A stretch of DNA of 64,000 nucleotides from Agelas oroides (taxonomy: Eukaryota > Porifera > Demospongiae > Agelasida > Agelasidae): contig OX422189.1 of assembly GCA_949130485.1 (NCBI GenBank), positions 4,710,720-4,774,719 on the forward strand, read 5' to 3'. Below, in pieces: positions 14,760 to 25,749 of this stretch. The notes under the pieces are model-generated. The model saw only the letters and a list, made by a program, of their open reading frames with translations, was not told the DNA's origin and ran no database searches. Numbering within the stretch: position 1 is the stretch's first letter; each line of letters begins with the position of its first letter. Both the position numbers and the translations under genes were made by a program.

Positions 14760-16342
14760 CATATGTAGCATTGCTAGATGTCAAGAAAGCCTTCGACACA
14801 GTCTGGCACCAAGGACTGTTCGTCAAACTGCACCGCAAAGGCATCCCAACCCGCATCTGGCATATCCTAAACAACTGGTACACCTCCTCCTCTTGCTCTG
14901 TACTTCAATGTGGCGATCACTCCAGATCATTCCCAATCCTACAGGGTGTCCGCCAGGGAGCAATTCTATCCCCATTACTATACTCTATCTTTGTGGATGA
15001 CCTCTTAAACACTCTTGACCACTCCGGTCTCGGAGCGAGGATTGGAGAAGTCTTCTGCGGTGCCCCAATGTACGCTGACGATCTAGCACTGGTGGCCAGC
15101 TCCCCTGAAGAACTACAAGTAATGCTAGATATTGTCTCAGACTACGCCTCCCAGTGGCGCTACCGACCGAACTCCTCCAAATCCGTGATCCTTGTATTCG
15201 GTGAATCACCCCGCTCTAGGGCCCTCGCAAGATCCAATAGGCAATGGCTACTAGCAGGCCAGCAACTGCAAGAGGTTGATGAGCACCACCACCTTGGAAT
15301 CCTACGTTCAGTTCACTACTCCACCTTGGCTCGAACCTCCGAGCGTTGTGCCGCTGGCCGGAGTGCCTTCTTTGCCCTGAATGCAGTCGGCTCCAGATTC
15401 GGCTGCTTACATCCTGTCACCTCCGACAGACTTTACTCCGCACTCTCTCTTCCCATCATGCTGTATGGATGTGAGCTATGGTCTATATCTAAAACTGAAT
15501 CACTTATGTTGGAACGCGTCCACCGGAAGATCCTAAGAACCATCCAAGGCCTCCCTGTCAGAAGCCCTAGTGTAGCTCTAACTAGTCTCCTAGGCTCCAT
15601 GGACATATCTTCGTTCATATCACAGCAACAACTCACCTTCATCAACTCCATCGCATCCATGTCCACTACTGACCTTCCCAGACTGATCCTTGAACAACGG
15701 TTGACTAACCCATCGCTCTCTGGGATCATCCCCCTATGGCAACAACTTCTGGACAATCTCCACCTCCCATCCCTTGAACAGCTGATCTCCACCCCAAGGG
15801 GCAAAGTCTCTTGGAAAAACTCCAACAAAAGGCTGCTAAACATCAATCATTACATCGCCCTCACTGAAGAGTGTCCAGACTATCCGATTGGCTACTGCGA
15901 CCTCCCCCTCGGTAAACCCTCCCACCATTGGTCCTCCACCCTGCATGATCGACAAGCCACCATCAGGACCAACTTTCGTCTTAGAATGCTGGTTGGCTGT
16001 GATGGCCTGGAGGCTGACGCCTCGAGGTTTCGACGCAGGATGAATGGCACAGCCCCTGGCGACTCCACCTGCAAGCTGTGTCTCACTGCACCTGAGGACC
16101 CCGCCCACTTCATCTTGCGCTGCCCCTCCCTCTCCACTCGCCGCCATGAATTACTCTCAGATGCACCCTCCCACGTTAAATCGCTACTCCCTGATATTAA
16201 CTTGGACCCGGACCACTTTGTCGACGTCATGCTCGGCTGTGTATGGATTAAGGACCACGCAACACAGGTGTACATTGTGGACTTTCTAGACCAACTCCGT
16301 GCACACCGGAACGCACTACTACTCCAACCCGGCCCTATATAG
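14760..16342 (+). pseudogene. LINE reverse transcriptase, C-terminal half
   Basis: Starts with VALLDVKKAFDTVWH (first catalytic Asp region), then LQGVRQGAILSPLLYSIFVDD, then the catalytic MYADDLALVAS box (codons 15068-15100), thumb and connection regions. Near the C-terminus is a CKLC-x8-H-x4-C zinc-knuckle-like motif, followed by LRAHRNALLLQPGPI and the stop. The half is open over more than 520 codons. With the first half it would form one polymerase gene, but here the two are separated by the inserted element. Confidence 0.85.
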
Positions 16343-16395
16343 CCCAACTTGGGATACTCTCCTAGAAAGGAGGTTACAAAGACGAAGAAGAAGGT

Positions 16396-16637
16396 AAGTG
16401 CACCATGGCATTAACGAATATCAACTCAGATCGGATGTCCAACGCTTCCTCTGGCCTGTGAATTATTTATTTATTTATTTACGCGGGTCCTTTAAGTTGC
16501 ATCTTGGGGTGTAACGAGCAAAGTAACCGCACCCCAGATGCTCACGGAAGGTTAGTGCTGCAGATTTACCCTGGCTCGAACACATTAGAGTTCAGTGCTA
16601 TACGTAGGTAAAAGCTTTGTTAGTAGGCTTTAGCAGT
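16396..16637 (+). repeat. Unit C and unit A, right of the LINE
   Basis: Unit C (ATCAACTCAGATCGGATGTC) continues the interrupted repeat. An A/T-rich TATTTATTTATT stretch, the terminus-like ACGCGGGTCCTTTAAGTTGC and a further unit A (GGTTAGTGCTGCAG to TAGGCTTTAG) follow. The ACGCGGGTCC block also occurs inverted at about 6359-6376, suggesting it is an element end. Confidence 0.65.
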
Positions 16638-16640
16638 CGT

Positions 16641-17207
16641 TAGGCCAGCAGTCCATTTCATTCAGATACAGGAAGTGCACGTAGAGCTACATTCCAGTGT
16701 GTAATTAACGCAATGAATACTTCCTGACTTTTCTACAAGCTAGCTCCAGCTAGCAATGACAGAAACGAACCGGACTTGGATCAGTGTGCGTAGAGGCACC
16801 TTTCTGCTGTTCACAAATCCACTTTGTATCCCGCTTTGAGAATGCCTTCTAGCGTTGTGGCCGTTTTTCGTGACCTCGTCGCGGGGCGAGACTCGCGATG
16901 TGTTGCCGTACATTTCTTTTTGACTACCCGAACCCTCGCGATATATATATATGTACGGATAGCCCATGGATAGCTCTACAAAATATGTAAAAATCAAAAG
17001 GTTCCGCTGGGGCAGTTAGCGGGTACACGGGCTCAAAGTTAGGCTGAAATATTGTGCTGCGGTTTACATAATTGGCATGTTTACTGGTGCGTTCTAACTG
17101 GGAATGCTGTACTAAAAGATGCGCTGGCCACTGTGCAGGGTGAACTGAAAGGTAAAGTGATTTGAGTACCAAGAGTAAAGTAACTGACTTGGTTTTACCA
17201 CAGTGCC
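16641..17207 (+). repeat. Partial copy of the arm of the 19-22 kb element
   Basis: From GTCGTTAGGCCAGCAGTCC to AAAGTAACTGACTTGG this stretch matches 19222-19802 (+) and, reversed, 21170-21735. It has only one arm and joins unit A directly, so it is a truncated or recombined copy. Confidence 0.75.
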
Positions 17208-17408
17208 TAGTTCCAGTACCACTTTGGAGTCTTGTGCAGCAGGCTCCGAGGTCTGGTTCTCGCTGTCCGATTCAGAACCACTCTCGAAGCTATCGAAACT
17301 ATCATAGTTCGACATCTTTCTCCCTTTCCTTTTCTGCTAATCGCAAGGAAGCCACTCTGCGAAGGTCTTAGCAGGACAAATGTATGGCGATCATCTCCAC
17401 CTTTGCTA

Positions 17409-17467
17409 TTAGTCTCGCGGAGCCAGACTCTCACACGAAAAGCGGGAGAGTCTGGCTCCGCGAGACT
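17409..17467. mobile_element. 59-bp Mutator-like foldback with perfect 9-bp duplication
   Basis: The whole element is a hairpin: TAGTCTCGCGGAGCCAGACT, a short loop, and the reverse complement. It is flanked by CTTTGCTAT at 17400-17408 and 17468-17476. This is one of the smallest members of the family described at 44986-45797 and has no interior beyond the two ends. Confidence 0.9.
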
Positions 17468-18446
17468 ACTTTGCTATATAGGTTCGATTTAGGAGGATTT
17501 TGTGACTGTATATATGAGTACTAGAGGTGCCGAGCACTCTCTACTGACCATGAGTTCTCTCCTTGCCACTGAAGTGCCAGAAGCCTCCATCATGGTTTAC
17601 AACACCCTTCATCCTTGAGAACTGGCAGAGTTCATCAGGTAGCTCGGAATGGTTAAGTGACAATATAATGTATCGTTGACTATAAGTATGCCTGTATAAT
17701 TGTATGATGGTTGAGTTTCCTTAAGTGGTTTGCATACATGTTTATGTATGTTATTGTATACATTTTTGTATATGTTTTTGTATACCTGTTTTTGATATTG
17801 CCAAGCTTGTCACTGTCTTGTTACAACCATGTTCATAGCTTGTGCAGTCACTGAAAGAACCAGTCTTGTACAACCTAACAACATGGTGACCAGTATGTAC
17901 CAAGCTAGAAACTGTGTCAATTTCCAGGGTTTATACAATGGTCATGCTAGGTGCCTACAGAGTAAGTAACAAGGCAGTTACAACCTGGTAACATGCTTGT
18001 TACCACCTATATAGTCATTAGGTTGGAACAGCCTAGTCTAAGTAGTCCTTTCTGTATGGGTAGGCTCCCAAATGTCTTTATCACTCACCCACCTTGAGTG
18101 AGAGGTGTGGTCTGTCCACATAGTCTGTCCACCTGAGTGCCCATATACATGCTTCTGAAAGTCCAGCACAAGAGACTCTCTAGGGAGCAGAGAGGAGGGA
18201 AGGAGAAACACATTATACATTCATACACCACAAACGTACTTATTAAGCTCCCTCCCTATCCTCCCTTTCTCCCTTCTTCCTGAAGAGAGTTTGTGTTGCT
18301 GGTGAACACCATGTTGTTCACCTGCCCAAAACCCTCACTTTCTGTCCATAACTTCAAGGTGTGGTGCTCATGCAGCATCAGGTAAAGCCCTTCCTTTCCT
18401 CCTATCTCCCTCACTCACAACTCTTCCACTAGCCGCCACCATTCAG
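17468..18446. other. No gene recognised
   Basis: About 1 kb with no ORF of recognisable family. Further exons of the gene ending at 18872 could lie here, but I could not place any with confidence. Several TGTATAC-rich runs occur at 17740-17790. Confidence 0.4.
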
Positions 18447-18872
18447 TGGACTGAGTGGCTATTGCTGTCTCCAGATTGGCCATCCTCCGAGTACAAACAG
18501 GTGAGGAGCCTTAGACACTTGTTTCCTTGGAAATGTGGAGACAAAGCAAACTGTTCTACCGGTATTGACTAATTTGATGATATATTTGTATTGACTAATT
18601 TGATGATATATTTGTAAGTTTCCTCCTTGTAGGCAAAGCTTGGTTCCCTCAGTTCCAAGATGGATGGTGGGAATGTTGATATGGAATCAGCTGAGCACTT
18701 GTCAACCCTGTCCTGTGAACAAAGACTGAGAGACTTAGAACTAGAACTAGCTCAGACAATACTTGCATTGGTAGAGGAACAGTGCAAGAACCAGGAGCTA
18801 AGTCATAGGATGGAGGAACTGTCTTCAGGGAAATCCAGGGGACGAAACTGGGGAGTGTTTAAGAAGAAATAG
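18447..18872 (+). CDS. C-terminal exons of a coiled-coil protein, RabGAP1-like
   Basis: Two exons join in frame: 18447-18500 and 18633-18872 (TAG). The second gives LRDLELELAQTILALVEEQC followed by KNQELSHRMEEL, a heptad-rich coiled coil close in style to the tail of RABGAP1/RABGAP1L-type Rab GTPase-activating proteins. The end is basic (RGRNWGVFKKK). The TBC domain expected in such proteins is not in the upstream sequence, so either more exons lie far 5' across the repeat patchwork or this is a detached fragment. A 25-bp tandem duplication (TATTTGTATTGACTAATTTG core, about 18563-18615) lies in the intron. Confidence 0.4.
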
Positions 18873-19859
18873 CTATTATTCAAGAGTATCACATTCTTTT
18901 TTGTACACGACTTGTCAAGTATGCTGTTTCATGTTTATTGGTTCTGATTTGTGGCTACAGTATGTATATTACACACTGATCAGTGATTTGCCGTAAATAG
19001 TGCTGGGAATCAGGACTGGTGGAGTTTAGTAATACTGAACAACATGGGCTACTAGAGTAAGTTAGCAATCATCGGACGACAGGTATATTCGGACACTCAA
19101 ACGCGGAGGGAAAACTGCGTAAACATTCGGCGATACCATAAGACTGTAGCTGAGGTACGTGGTACCTGGTGTACCAAGAATGACGCCCGCGCATTGTTTC
19201 CTGTTGGCGCTAGAAGCGATAAAACAGTCGTTAGGCCAGCGGTCCAAGAACAATAGAAATTATTCAGATACAGGAAGTGCACGTAGAGCTACATTCCAGT
19301 ATGTAATTAACGCAATGAATACTTCCTGACTTTTCTACAAGCTAGCTCCAGCCAACAATGGCAGAAACGAACCGGACTTGCGCCAGTGTGCGTAGAGGTA
19401 CCTCTCTGCTGTTCATAAATGTACTTTGTATCCCGGTTTGATAATGCCTTCCAGCGTTGCGACCGTTTTTCGCGACCTCGTCGCGGGGCGAGACTCGTGA
19501 TATGTTGCCGCGTATTTTAGTACATTTTTTTTGACTACCCGAACCCTGGCGATATATATATGTACGGATAGCCCATGGATAGCTCTACAAAATATGTAAA
19601 AATCAAAAACTTCCGCTCGGGCAGTTAGCAGTTATGCGGGCTCAAAGTTGGGCTGAAATATTATGCTGCGGTTTACATAATTGGCATGTTTACTGGTGCG
19701 TTCTAACTGGGAATGCTGTACAGAGAGATGCACTGGCCACTGTGCAGGGTGAACTGAAAGGTAAAGTGATTTGAGTACCAAAAGTAAAGTAACTGACTTG
19801 GCTTGTATGCATTCAGGGCCCCCAAGTTGGAAGACAGGCTATGTGATAGCTGATAGTTG

Positions 19860-20063
19860 AGATGTTTTTGAGGTGAAATAGAGGAAAGTGAAAAGGCCAG
19901 CAGTTGCCGGGAATCAAACCTAGGACACCTAGCTTGTGCAGCCATTGCTCTGTGACTGAGCTACGACAAACGGACAACCACCACCCCCCACAATCCTCTA
20001 TATGTGCAGCATGGTGGTACTGAAATGCCTCAGTCACACACCCAGTTCGCCTCAAAAACATCT
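19860..20063 (-). mobile_element. tRNA-derived SINE-like element between short inverted repeats
   Basis: Read on the minus strand, TAGCTCAGTCACAGAG resembles a pol III A box (19949-19964) and GGTTTGATTCC a B box (19910-19920), at tRNA-like spacing. The piece is bordered by AGATGTTTTTGAGG and its reverse complement. The A and B boxes suggest pol III origin; no A-rich tail was seen. Confidence 0.6.
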
Positions 20064-20287
20064 AAACTCTATTCCAACATGAGGCTAAGCAGCTGATAGT
20101 TAAGCTCAGCTAGCACCCATTAATGTTTCACACATGCTGGGTGGGATAAACAATCAGTGGTAGCAACTTTAGCATCTGCTGTGCCATAAGAAATGGTACT
20201 CAGTGCAGATCCCAGTATATAGAAGAGCAAGAGGAGGACAACAGTGATAGAGAGGAAGATGACAAGTAGGGTATCAATGTATTTCCA

Positions 20288-20411
20288 TTAACGACAGTAC
20301 GTTGGCATCCATATGCTATACAGTGATTTATATGGTTAGGGTGGGGTTAGGGTTGGGTTAGGTCTGGTATAAATACCGTATAGCATATGCATGCTAACAT
20401 ACTGTTGTTAA
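20288..20411. repeat. Foldback with telomere-like GGTTAGGG core
   Basis: TTAACGACAGTACGTTGGCA is mirrored by TGCTAACATACTGTTGTTAA. The loop contains GTTAGGGTGGGGTTAGGG, close to the animal telomere repeat. Too short to be a real telomere tract. Confidence 0.55.
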
Positions 20412-21735
20412 CGGCTTGTTGTCAATGATAGTGACGACAATGATTTGTGTTCGTGCCTTAGCATTATCAGGTGGGGAGCCAAAAAGTTAAATCCTAGAAT
20501 GTCCCAGGGCCAGCAGCTGAAGAGCCAATGAAGTTGGAGAGCACCACTGCACCTTTAGTGCGGCACATCATCACTGAGGGCTTGTATGAGTAGCGAAGAG
20601 CTTTCAGATGACATGTATATCTTTGGATGGTGTGCCCAGAGGGAACTTTAAAAGAATTTCTCCAATGTCAGTAGCAGTGCCCACTCTCATGTAGCAAGTC
20701 ACACTGTGCCTTTAACGTTACTTGTACACAAAGGAGGACGTACCAGTCCAATACGAATGCTGGCCCTCAAGTCTTCAGCATGCTTGTAGCGCACACCTGC
20801 AATAGGCAACCTGGATTATGCAGTATAACACACTCTGCGTAACTGTTTTGAGCTCACTCTAATACTACCCTGCTGCCTATGGGGTTAGACTGTAACACAA
20901 AATTGCTATTTCCCAAACTTGCCTTAGAAAGGGGCGGTGGGGGGGGGTTGTGTAGGGCTGGCAAGTAGCGATGGCTCTGTGTGCTCCAGCCCAGGATCTG
21001 CAGTACCATTTCTTATGGCACAGCAGATACAAAATAAGGTTGCTACTACTGACTGATTGATTATCCCACCCAGCACGTGTGCTAACGGGTGCTAGCTGAG
21101 CTATACTATAGCTATCAGCTATCACATAGCCTGTCTTCCAACTTTGGGGCCCTGAATGCATACAAGCCAAGTCAGTTACTTTACTTTTGGTACTCAAATC
21201 ACTTTACCTTTCAGTTCACCCTGCACAGTGGCCAGTGCATCTCTCTGTACAGCATTCCCAGTTAGAACGCACCAGTAAACATGCCAATTATGTAAACCGC
21301 AGCATAATATTTCAGCCCAACTTTGAGCCCGCATAACTGCTAACTGCCCGAGCGGAAGTTTTTGATTTTTACATATTTTGTAGAGCTATCCATGGGCTAT
21401 CCGTACATATATATATCGCCAGGGTTCGGGTAGTCAAAAAAAATGTACTAAAATACGCGGCAACATATCACGAGTCTCGTCCCGCGACGAGGTCGCGAAA
21501 AACGGTCGCAACGCTGGAAGGCATTATCAAACCTGGATACAAAGTACATTTATGAACAGCAGAAAGGTACCTCTTCGCAAACTGGCGCAAGTCCGGTTCG
21601 TTTCTGTCATTGCTGGCTGGAGCTAGCTTGTAGAAAAGTCAGGAAGTATTCATTGCGTTAATTACACACTGGAATGTAGCTCTACGTGCACTTCCTGTAT
21701 CTGAATGAAATGGACCGCTGGCCTAACGACTGAAA

Positions 21736-22230
21736 TGGCCGTCCAAAAAACATCAATATTGTATGTATTTTCAGACACTGTTGTTTGTGCCGAGATATTG
21801 CACGATATCGTTTGAACTCACCTATATATGCTGCACATAAATCAACCAGCGTAGTTTATGGAAAGAAACATGAAATATATTTATATCTCGAGAACTACTC
21901 AACGCACAAACTCCGGACAAGTACCAGCATGTAGCCAAGAGCCTGTAGATTCTACTGATGCTAATATTGTGGAGACTTCAACTTGTTTGGAGACAACACA
22001 GCAAGAAACGACAAATTTCACCGTCCGATTATTGATCAAATCGGACTGGTCCATGTTCAGCTGCGCCCCTGAGTGTTCAAAGCAGCTACCGCTACCAGAA
22101 TATATTGCGAATTGGGGAGGTCTTGGGGCATCGTATCGATGCTAAAATCTCTCCAAAAGCAGCTTCAGAGAAGGCACAAACAACAGTGTCTGAAAATACA
22201 TACACTTTTCCGAATATTGGACGGCCATTT
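21736..22230. mobile_element. Foldback nested in the right arm
   Basis: The ends are AATGGCCGTCCAA and its reverse complement, then GTATGTATTTTCAGACACTG on both sides. Comparing the two arms of the host element shows that this piece is extra: the left arm reads straight through the corresponding point (near 19215). The interior has an open frame of 95 codons (21858-22145) with no recognisable family. Confidence 0.7.
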
Positions 22231-22461
22231 TATCGCTTCTAGCGCCAACAGGAAACAATGCGCGGGCGTCATTTTCGGTACACCAGGTACCACGTACCTC
22301 AGCTACAGTCTTATGGTATCGCCGAATGTTTACGCAGTTTTCCCTCCGCGTTTGAGTGTCCGAATATACCTGTCGTCCGATGATTGCTAACTTACTCTAT
22401 CAGTCTGGGGATGAGACCACAAGATATAAACATAAGTCGAACGAAACGTCACTTCAGGGCT

Positions 22462-22577
22462 GTCAGGGTGGCCGAGTGGTCTAAGGCGCCAGACTCAAGG
22501 GCAACCTTGCTCGCAGTGGCGAGTTCGAGGATTCTGGTCCACGGATGTGGGCGTGGGTTCGAATCCCACCTCTGACA
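22462..22577 (+). tRNA. trnL-CAA: tRNA-Leu (CAA), with 32-nt intron
   Basis: The mature parts are GTCAGGGTGGCCGAGTGGTC at the 5' end and GGGTTCGAATCCCACC in the T arm, closing with TCTGACA. The anticodon CAA is at 22496-22498. An intron (22500-22531) lies one base 3' of the anticodon, at the canonical position for eukaryotic tRNA-Leu(CAA). Acceptor stem GTCAGGG pairs with TCTGAC, and a long variable arm is present, as expected for a class II tRNA. A run of T starts at 22585, giving the pol III terminator. It starts 62 bp after the end of the mobile element at 22399. Confidence 0.97.
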
Positions 22578-22599
22578 GTTACTCTTTTTTTTTTTTCTT

Positions 22600-23990
22600 G
22601 CATTAATTTTCATCTTTTTCCCCACATACTGAATTCTCGCTTTATAATTGATTCACCAAAGATCAGTGTGTTACTGTTACTCAACTAATCACTGAGCCCT
22701 CAATCATGTCATGTAATTCAGATGACATGAATAAGTGACCATTGACTACACTTACAGCACCTAGTTATCCACTTTCCTACAAGACACTCATTAGGTACTC
22801 CTCAAGATGAGAAGTGAATGAACTACTGGCATACTGAGCTTTCAGGGAGGGGGTATATAGCTACCCCCATACACCCAGTACATGTAGGAAGTCCAAGTGC
22901 AAAACTGTTGATGCTGCCAATTTCTCTGAAATATACATGAATCATGTGTTTAAAAGCTACAGGCAGTACAGTGTACTTCAGTATAGAAGTACTCTTGCTG
23001 GGATAGTATTCCCCGAGAATACTGCAAATTGCATCCACAAAGTGGCACATCTTTTCAACCAGTATAACTTGAGGTATGAACACTGCTGCTTGTGCCAATT
23101 CAGCTTACATGATCTTTCAAAGACAAAGTCAAAGAGATACACAAAGGTCACACAGTCTTCCTAATAGGTCCACAGATATCATTTGCTTCATCTCAGCCTG
23201 AATTTGAATCCTGAGCACTGTTTAGACAGTTTTAGTCTCATATTCTCACACCCTATACAGATATGAGAATGTATTCACTGAAAGCCCACTGCGAGCTAAA
23301 TCCGGTTCACAACGATAATTATGACCAGCCTGTGCAATGACATTGAGTAATAAGTAAAGAAAATCATGCTTCAATTAAATCGTCAACTGTGCTGTAGTTG
23401 CATGATACAACATACTTACTGGATGGCATTTGGAGTTCATTTTGAGACTAAATCCCTACCAAGCACACTATGATCTCCAGCTGATTTCTCCTACTTCCAA
23501 ACAACCATATTGCACCCACCAAACAACTTTCCCGTTGAGTACTTTCAGAAGGGCCAATGAAGAGAAGTGCAGTTATATTCAACACAATCTATAGATTGTA
23601 TGTGGAACACATATCAACATACCTGATTTGTAGCGGAAACAAAACGGTTTGATGGACGCAAGTGAAACTTCTTTTTAATCCGACCCCAGACCTATTGGTA
23701 TGAACATGACACTGCATAACAAGTGTGGAGCAACATTCAAGACTGTATAGGCTTATATAGTGTCATCATGGCCTACAATAGTGGTGAGAATAGTTCCAAA
23801 GCGAGGAGGAAGCAATCTGGGGTAGTTAAGGTATGGAACAGCAGCACCCTTACATAAATGTGCCTCATAGTTACTCCTGGACCAGTAAACATCGTGCCAA
23901 CTACACTCACCCTATCATGCCTTGCTACATAGAAGAAGAAAATGAATAATCCCTATAGCAAGCATCTGAAAACATGGAAGGTGGGAAGTG
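22600..23990. other. No gene recognised
   Basis: About 1.4 kb with only short open frames and no recognisable family or repeat structure. Confidence 0.4.
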
Positions 23991-23993
23991 CAG

Positions 23994-24350
23994 CTAAAGA
24001 ACAAAAAGCTTCCTCAAGTCTGTTTCAGTGACATTCTCCTCCTCTTCTATCATGACACGAAGTTCATTCACCACCTCCTTGGGAATATCCTGTACATTGA
24101 CAGTTATCAGCATGATTCTTTGAGTGTTGGACTTTATAAAATCTTCCAGAAGGTGCTTCACTTGGGACTGGGAGTGCATTTTCAGCAGCTTGAACACAAC
24201 TAACTTGTCACATGATTCATAAACCAGATGCATTAGTGTTTTCTTGCAGGAGGCAGTCAATTCTGTAGGCATGAAGGGTGGTGGAGGGTACTGAGCAGGC
24301 AGTTTGTGAATGAGGGGACAGGAACGCGTGTAGCAAAGCAACTTGTTGGG
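23994..24350 (-). CDS. Unrecognised C-terminal exon
   Basis: An open stretch of about 115 codons ends in a stop at 23994. It follows an acceptor-like CCACACAG at about 24357 on the minus strand. The sequence is rich in Leu, Lys and Glu (for example KLVVFKLLKMHSQSQVKHLL, then EVVNELRVMIEEEENVTETD) and looks helical. I do not recognise the family. It may be the last exon of the gene whose cadherin-like exon lies just upstream, or an unrelated fragment. Confidence 0.35.
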   Translation of the reverse strand, partial: PNKLLCYTRSCPLIHKLPAQYPPPPFMPTELTASCKKTLMHLVYESCDKLVVFKLLKMHSQSQVKHLLEDFIKSNTQRIMLITVNVQDIPKEVVNELRVMIEEEENVTETDLRKLFVL

Positions 24351-24359
24351 AGAAGTCCT

Positions 24360-25544
24360 GTGTGGTGTGGAAGGAAACAGCTATCAATGCACAAATAGCA
24401 CTTGTATCTACAATGGGCACAGAGCCACTGCCAAGAATGAAGGTCACCATGCTGTCTGATGATTGAGGATTGCCAACGTCCAGATCAACGAATGGAGCAT
24501 CATTCACAGCAATAATACTGAGCGAAGTGAAGGACTTGGTGAAGGGCAGGAGGCCATCGGTGATGGTGAAGGTAATCACTCGATCTAACTCAGAGGGGTC
24601 ATCAATTCTCGAGTTGCGGTACCTCAGATGGGAGAAATCTGACTGGAGGTCACTTGAGCCACCCTCAAGGGTGAGGGAGCAGGTACCACTGCTGTAGGTC
24701 GCATTCAGCGTGGTTGGTTGTGGGTCCATGAACTCCAGGACATCCTCAGTACTCACACATCCACTGGTGACCTGCACCTCTATCTGATAAACAGTAGACA
24801 TGACGTAATCTGCATCCACTATCAGTACATCTCCAGTGACGGGCACTCTTGTATCCCCCTCTGTGAAGGTAGCAGCGAGGTTTCTGCCGATGGGGAAGTC
24901 CAGGAACAGCACTGGTGAGTTATCATTGACATGCTCAACCACAAAATCCTATATCACCCTCTGTCTCAGGGCAAAAAAAAATTGCGTGGGATCAAACAGA
25001 GTGTACTCAATGGTGATTAAAGAAGCAGGCAGTTCATCCCCTGTGTCCTCAAATTCCACACTCCTGGGAGCATTTTGGAACTTGGCAGATGTGGCAGGAC
25101 CTGTCAGTGTGAGAACACCATCGGTGAAGTTTTGTGAGATGGAGGGGGTTAGGACAGTGGCCTCTAGGGTGCAGAACGGGCAGGGTGAGGAGGAAGAGAC
25201 CCTCACTTGTGCGGACTGTAGCACGGCACTGAGGTCAGGATCAGTCACGTTGAGGCTGGCATCTAGTACGACACTACTACTGTGCTCAGTGTAGAGTAGC
25301 ATGGTCCCCGAGAGCGCAAGCACTGGACAGTTGTCACTTACCAAGGTGACATTGACATAGGTGAAGACAGGAACGCTGAATTGGTCGTCCACGCCAATAG
25401 AGAACTCGAGTTGCCTCATGTGGTCACTAGGCTCATCATTGTTGACCAGGAATTGGATCATACGAACAAACACCTGCCACTGGCCTACAGTGAGGTTGCC
25501 ACTGTATTGGTAGGTCACACAGGCCTGTCCAATACGAGTCTAAT
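24360..25544 (-). pseudogene. Cadherin-like extracellular repeats with an in-frame TAG
   Basis: The frame reads as extracellular beta-sandwich repeats with calcium-binding-like linkers EHVNDNSPVLFLD and AVNDAPFVDLDV, a style seen in cadherin-like and FRAS1/CSPG4-like proteins. N-glycosylation sites are frequent. Two open parts (25544-24952 and 24948-24360) are in the same frame, separated by a single TAG at 24949-24951. Either this is a nonsense mutation or a very short intron removes it (an acceptor-like GATATAG precedes DFVVEHVN). No signal peptide or membrane segment is visible. The 5' border is an acceptor-like GAATTAG. Confidence 0.5.
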
Positions 25545-25579
25545 TCACTGAAACTCCAAGGACAGCAAAATCCATGTGA

Positions 25580-25745
25580 TGAAGCTATCTTCCCCACTAT
25601 GCTAGCTAGCTGCTTTGTATGCACTGTGGGAGACTGGCTAACCTGCCCCAAAACATGCTTAAGTGCGGCCAATTTCTCAGCAGGTACCTCAATCTGACCC
25701 ACTGCAAGGTGTGGAAGTGTAGCAGACCAGTATATGTATCATCCT
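25580..25745 (-). pseudogene. Retroelement polymerase fragment
   Basis: About 50 codons read GQIEVPAEKLAALKHVLGQV then HTKQLASIVGKI, resembling the segment after the palm domain in DIRS/Ty3-type reverse transcriptases (VP..K...L and LAS..GKI). It breaks off abruptly toward the cadherin-like exon. Too short for a family assignment. Confidence 0.4.
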
Positions 25746-25749
25746 GTGG

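Larger units (their letters stand above)
10839..16395 (+). mobile_element. Non-LTR retrotransposon (LINE), 5'-truncated and interrupted
   Basis: The interval holds an endonuclease tail, a reverse transcriptase with YADD box and a terminal Cys/His motif, and ends in GACGAAGAAGAAG, a plausible LINE tail. It sits inside a unit B/unit C repeat, which gives an internal empty-site reference. The 5' end is missing: coding similarity starts inside the endonuclease. The body is split by the 2361-bp element at 12399-14759 and has at least one frameshift (about 11295-11312), probably another near 10920. The clade is not assigned. Confidence 0.85.
19053..22399. mobile_element. 3.35-kb long-inverted-repeat element with nested insertions
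   Basis: Both ends read TAGAGTAAGTTAGCAATCAT inward, so a TA dinucleotide borders the element, compatible with a TA duplication (Tc1/mariner-like) but not proving it. Arms run 19053-19858 on the left and, inverted, 21121-21735 plus 22231-22399 on the right. The right arm is interrupted by a foldback (21736-22230). The centre holds a tRNA-like SINE (19860-20063) and another foldback (20288-20411). No transposase was found. A partial arm copy is at 16641-17207. Confidence 0.8.

Noticed and set aside
15433-16347. Minus-strand ORFs of 103-151 codons inside the LINE
   Set aside because: Shadows of the reverse transcriptase frame; no family resemblance of their own.
20330-20370. Interstitial telomere tract
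   Set aside because: Only about three imperfect TTAGGG-like units in the loop of a foldback.
19053-22399. Retrovirus-like LTR element
   Set aside because: The repeats are inverted, not direct, and no gag/pol content is present.
22384-22575. 63-codon ORF at the tRNA-Leu locus
   Set aside because: It reads through the tRNA gene and its intron; the tRNA explains the sequence fully.
25436-25702. 88-codon ORF as one protein
   Set aside because: Only its first half looks like a retroelement; the second half is the cadherin-like exon read in another frame.
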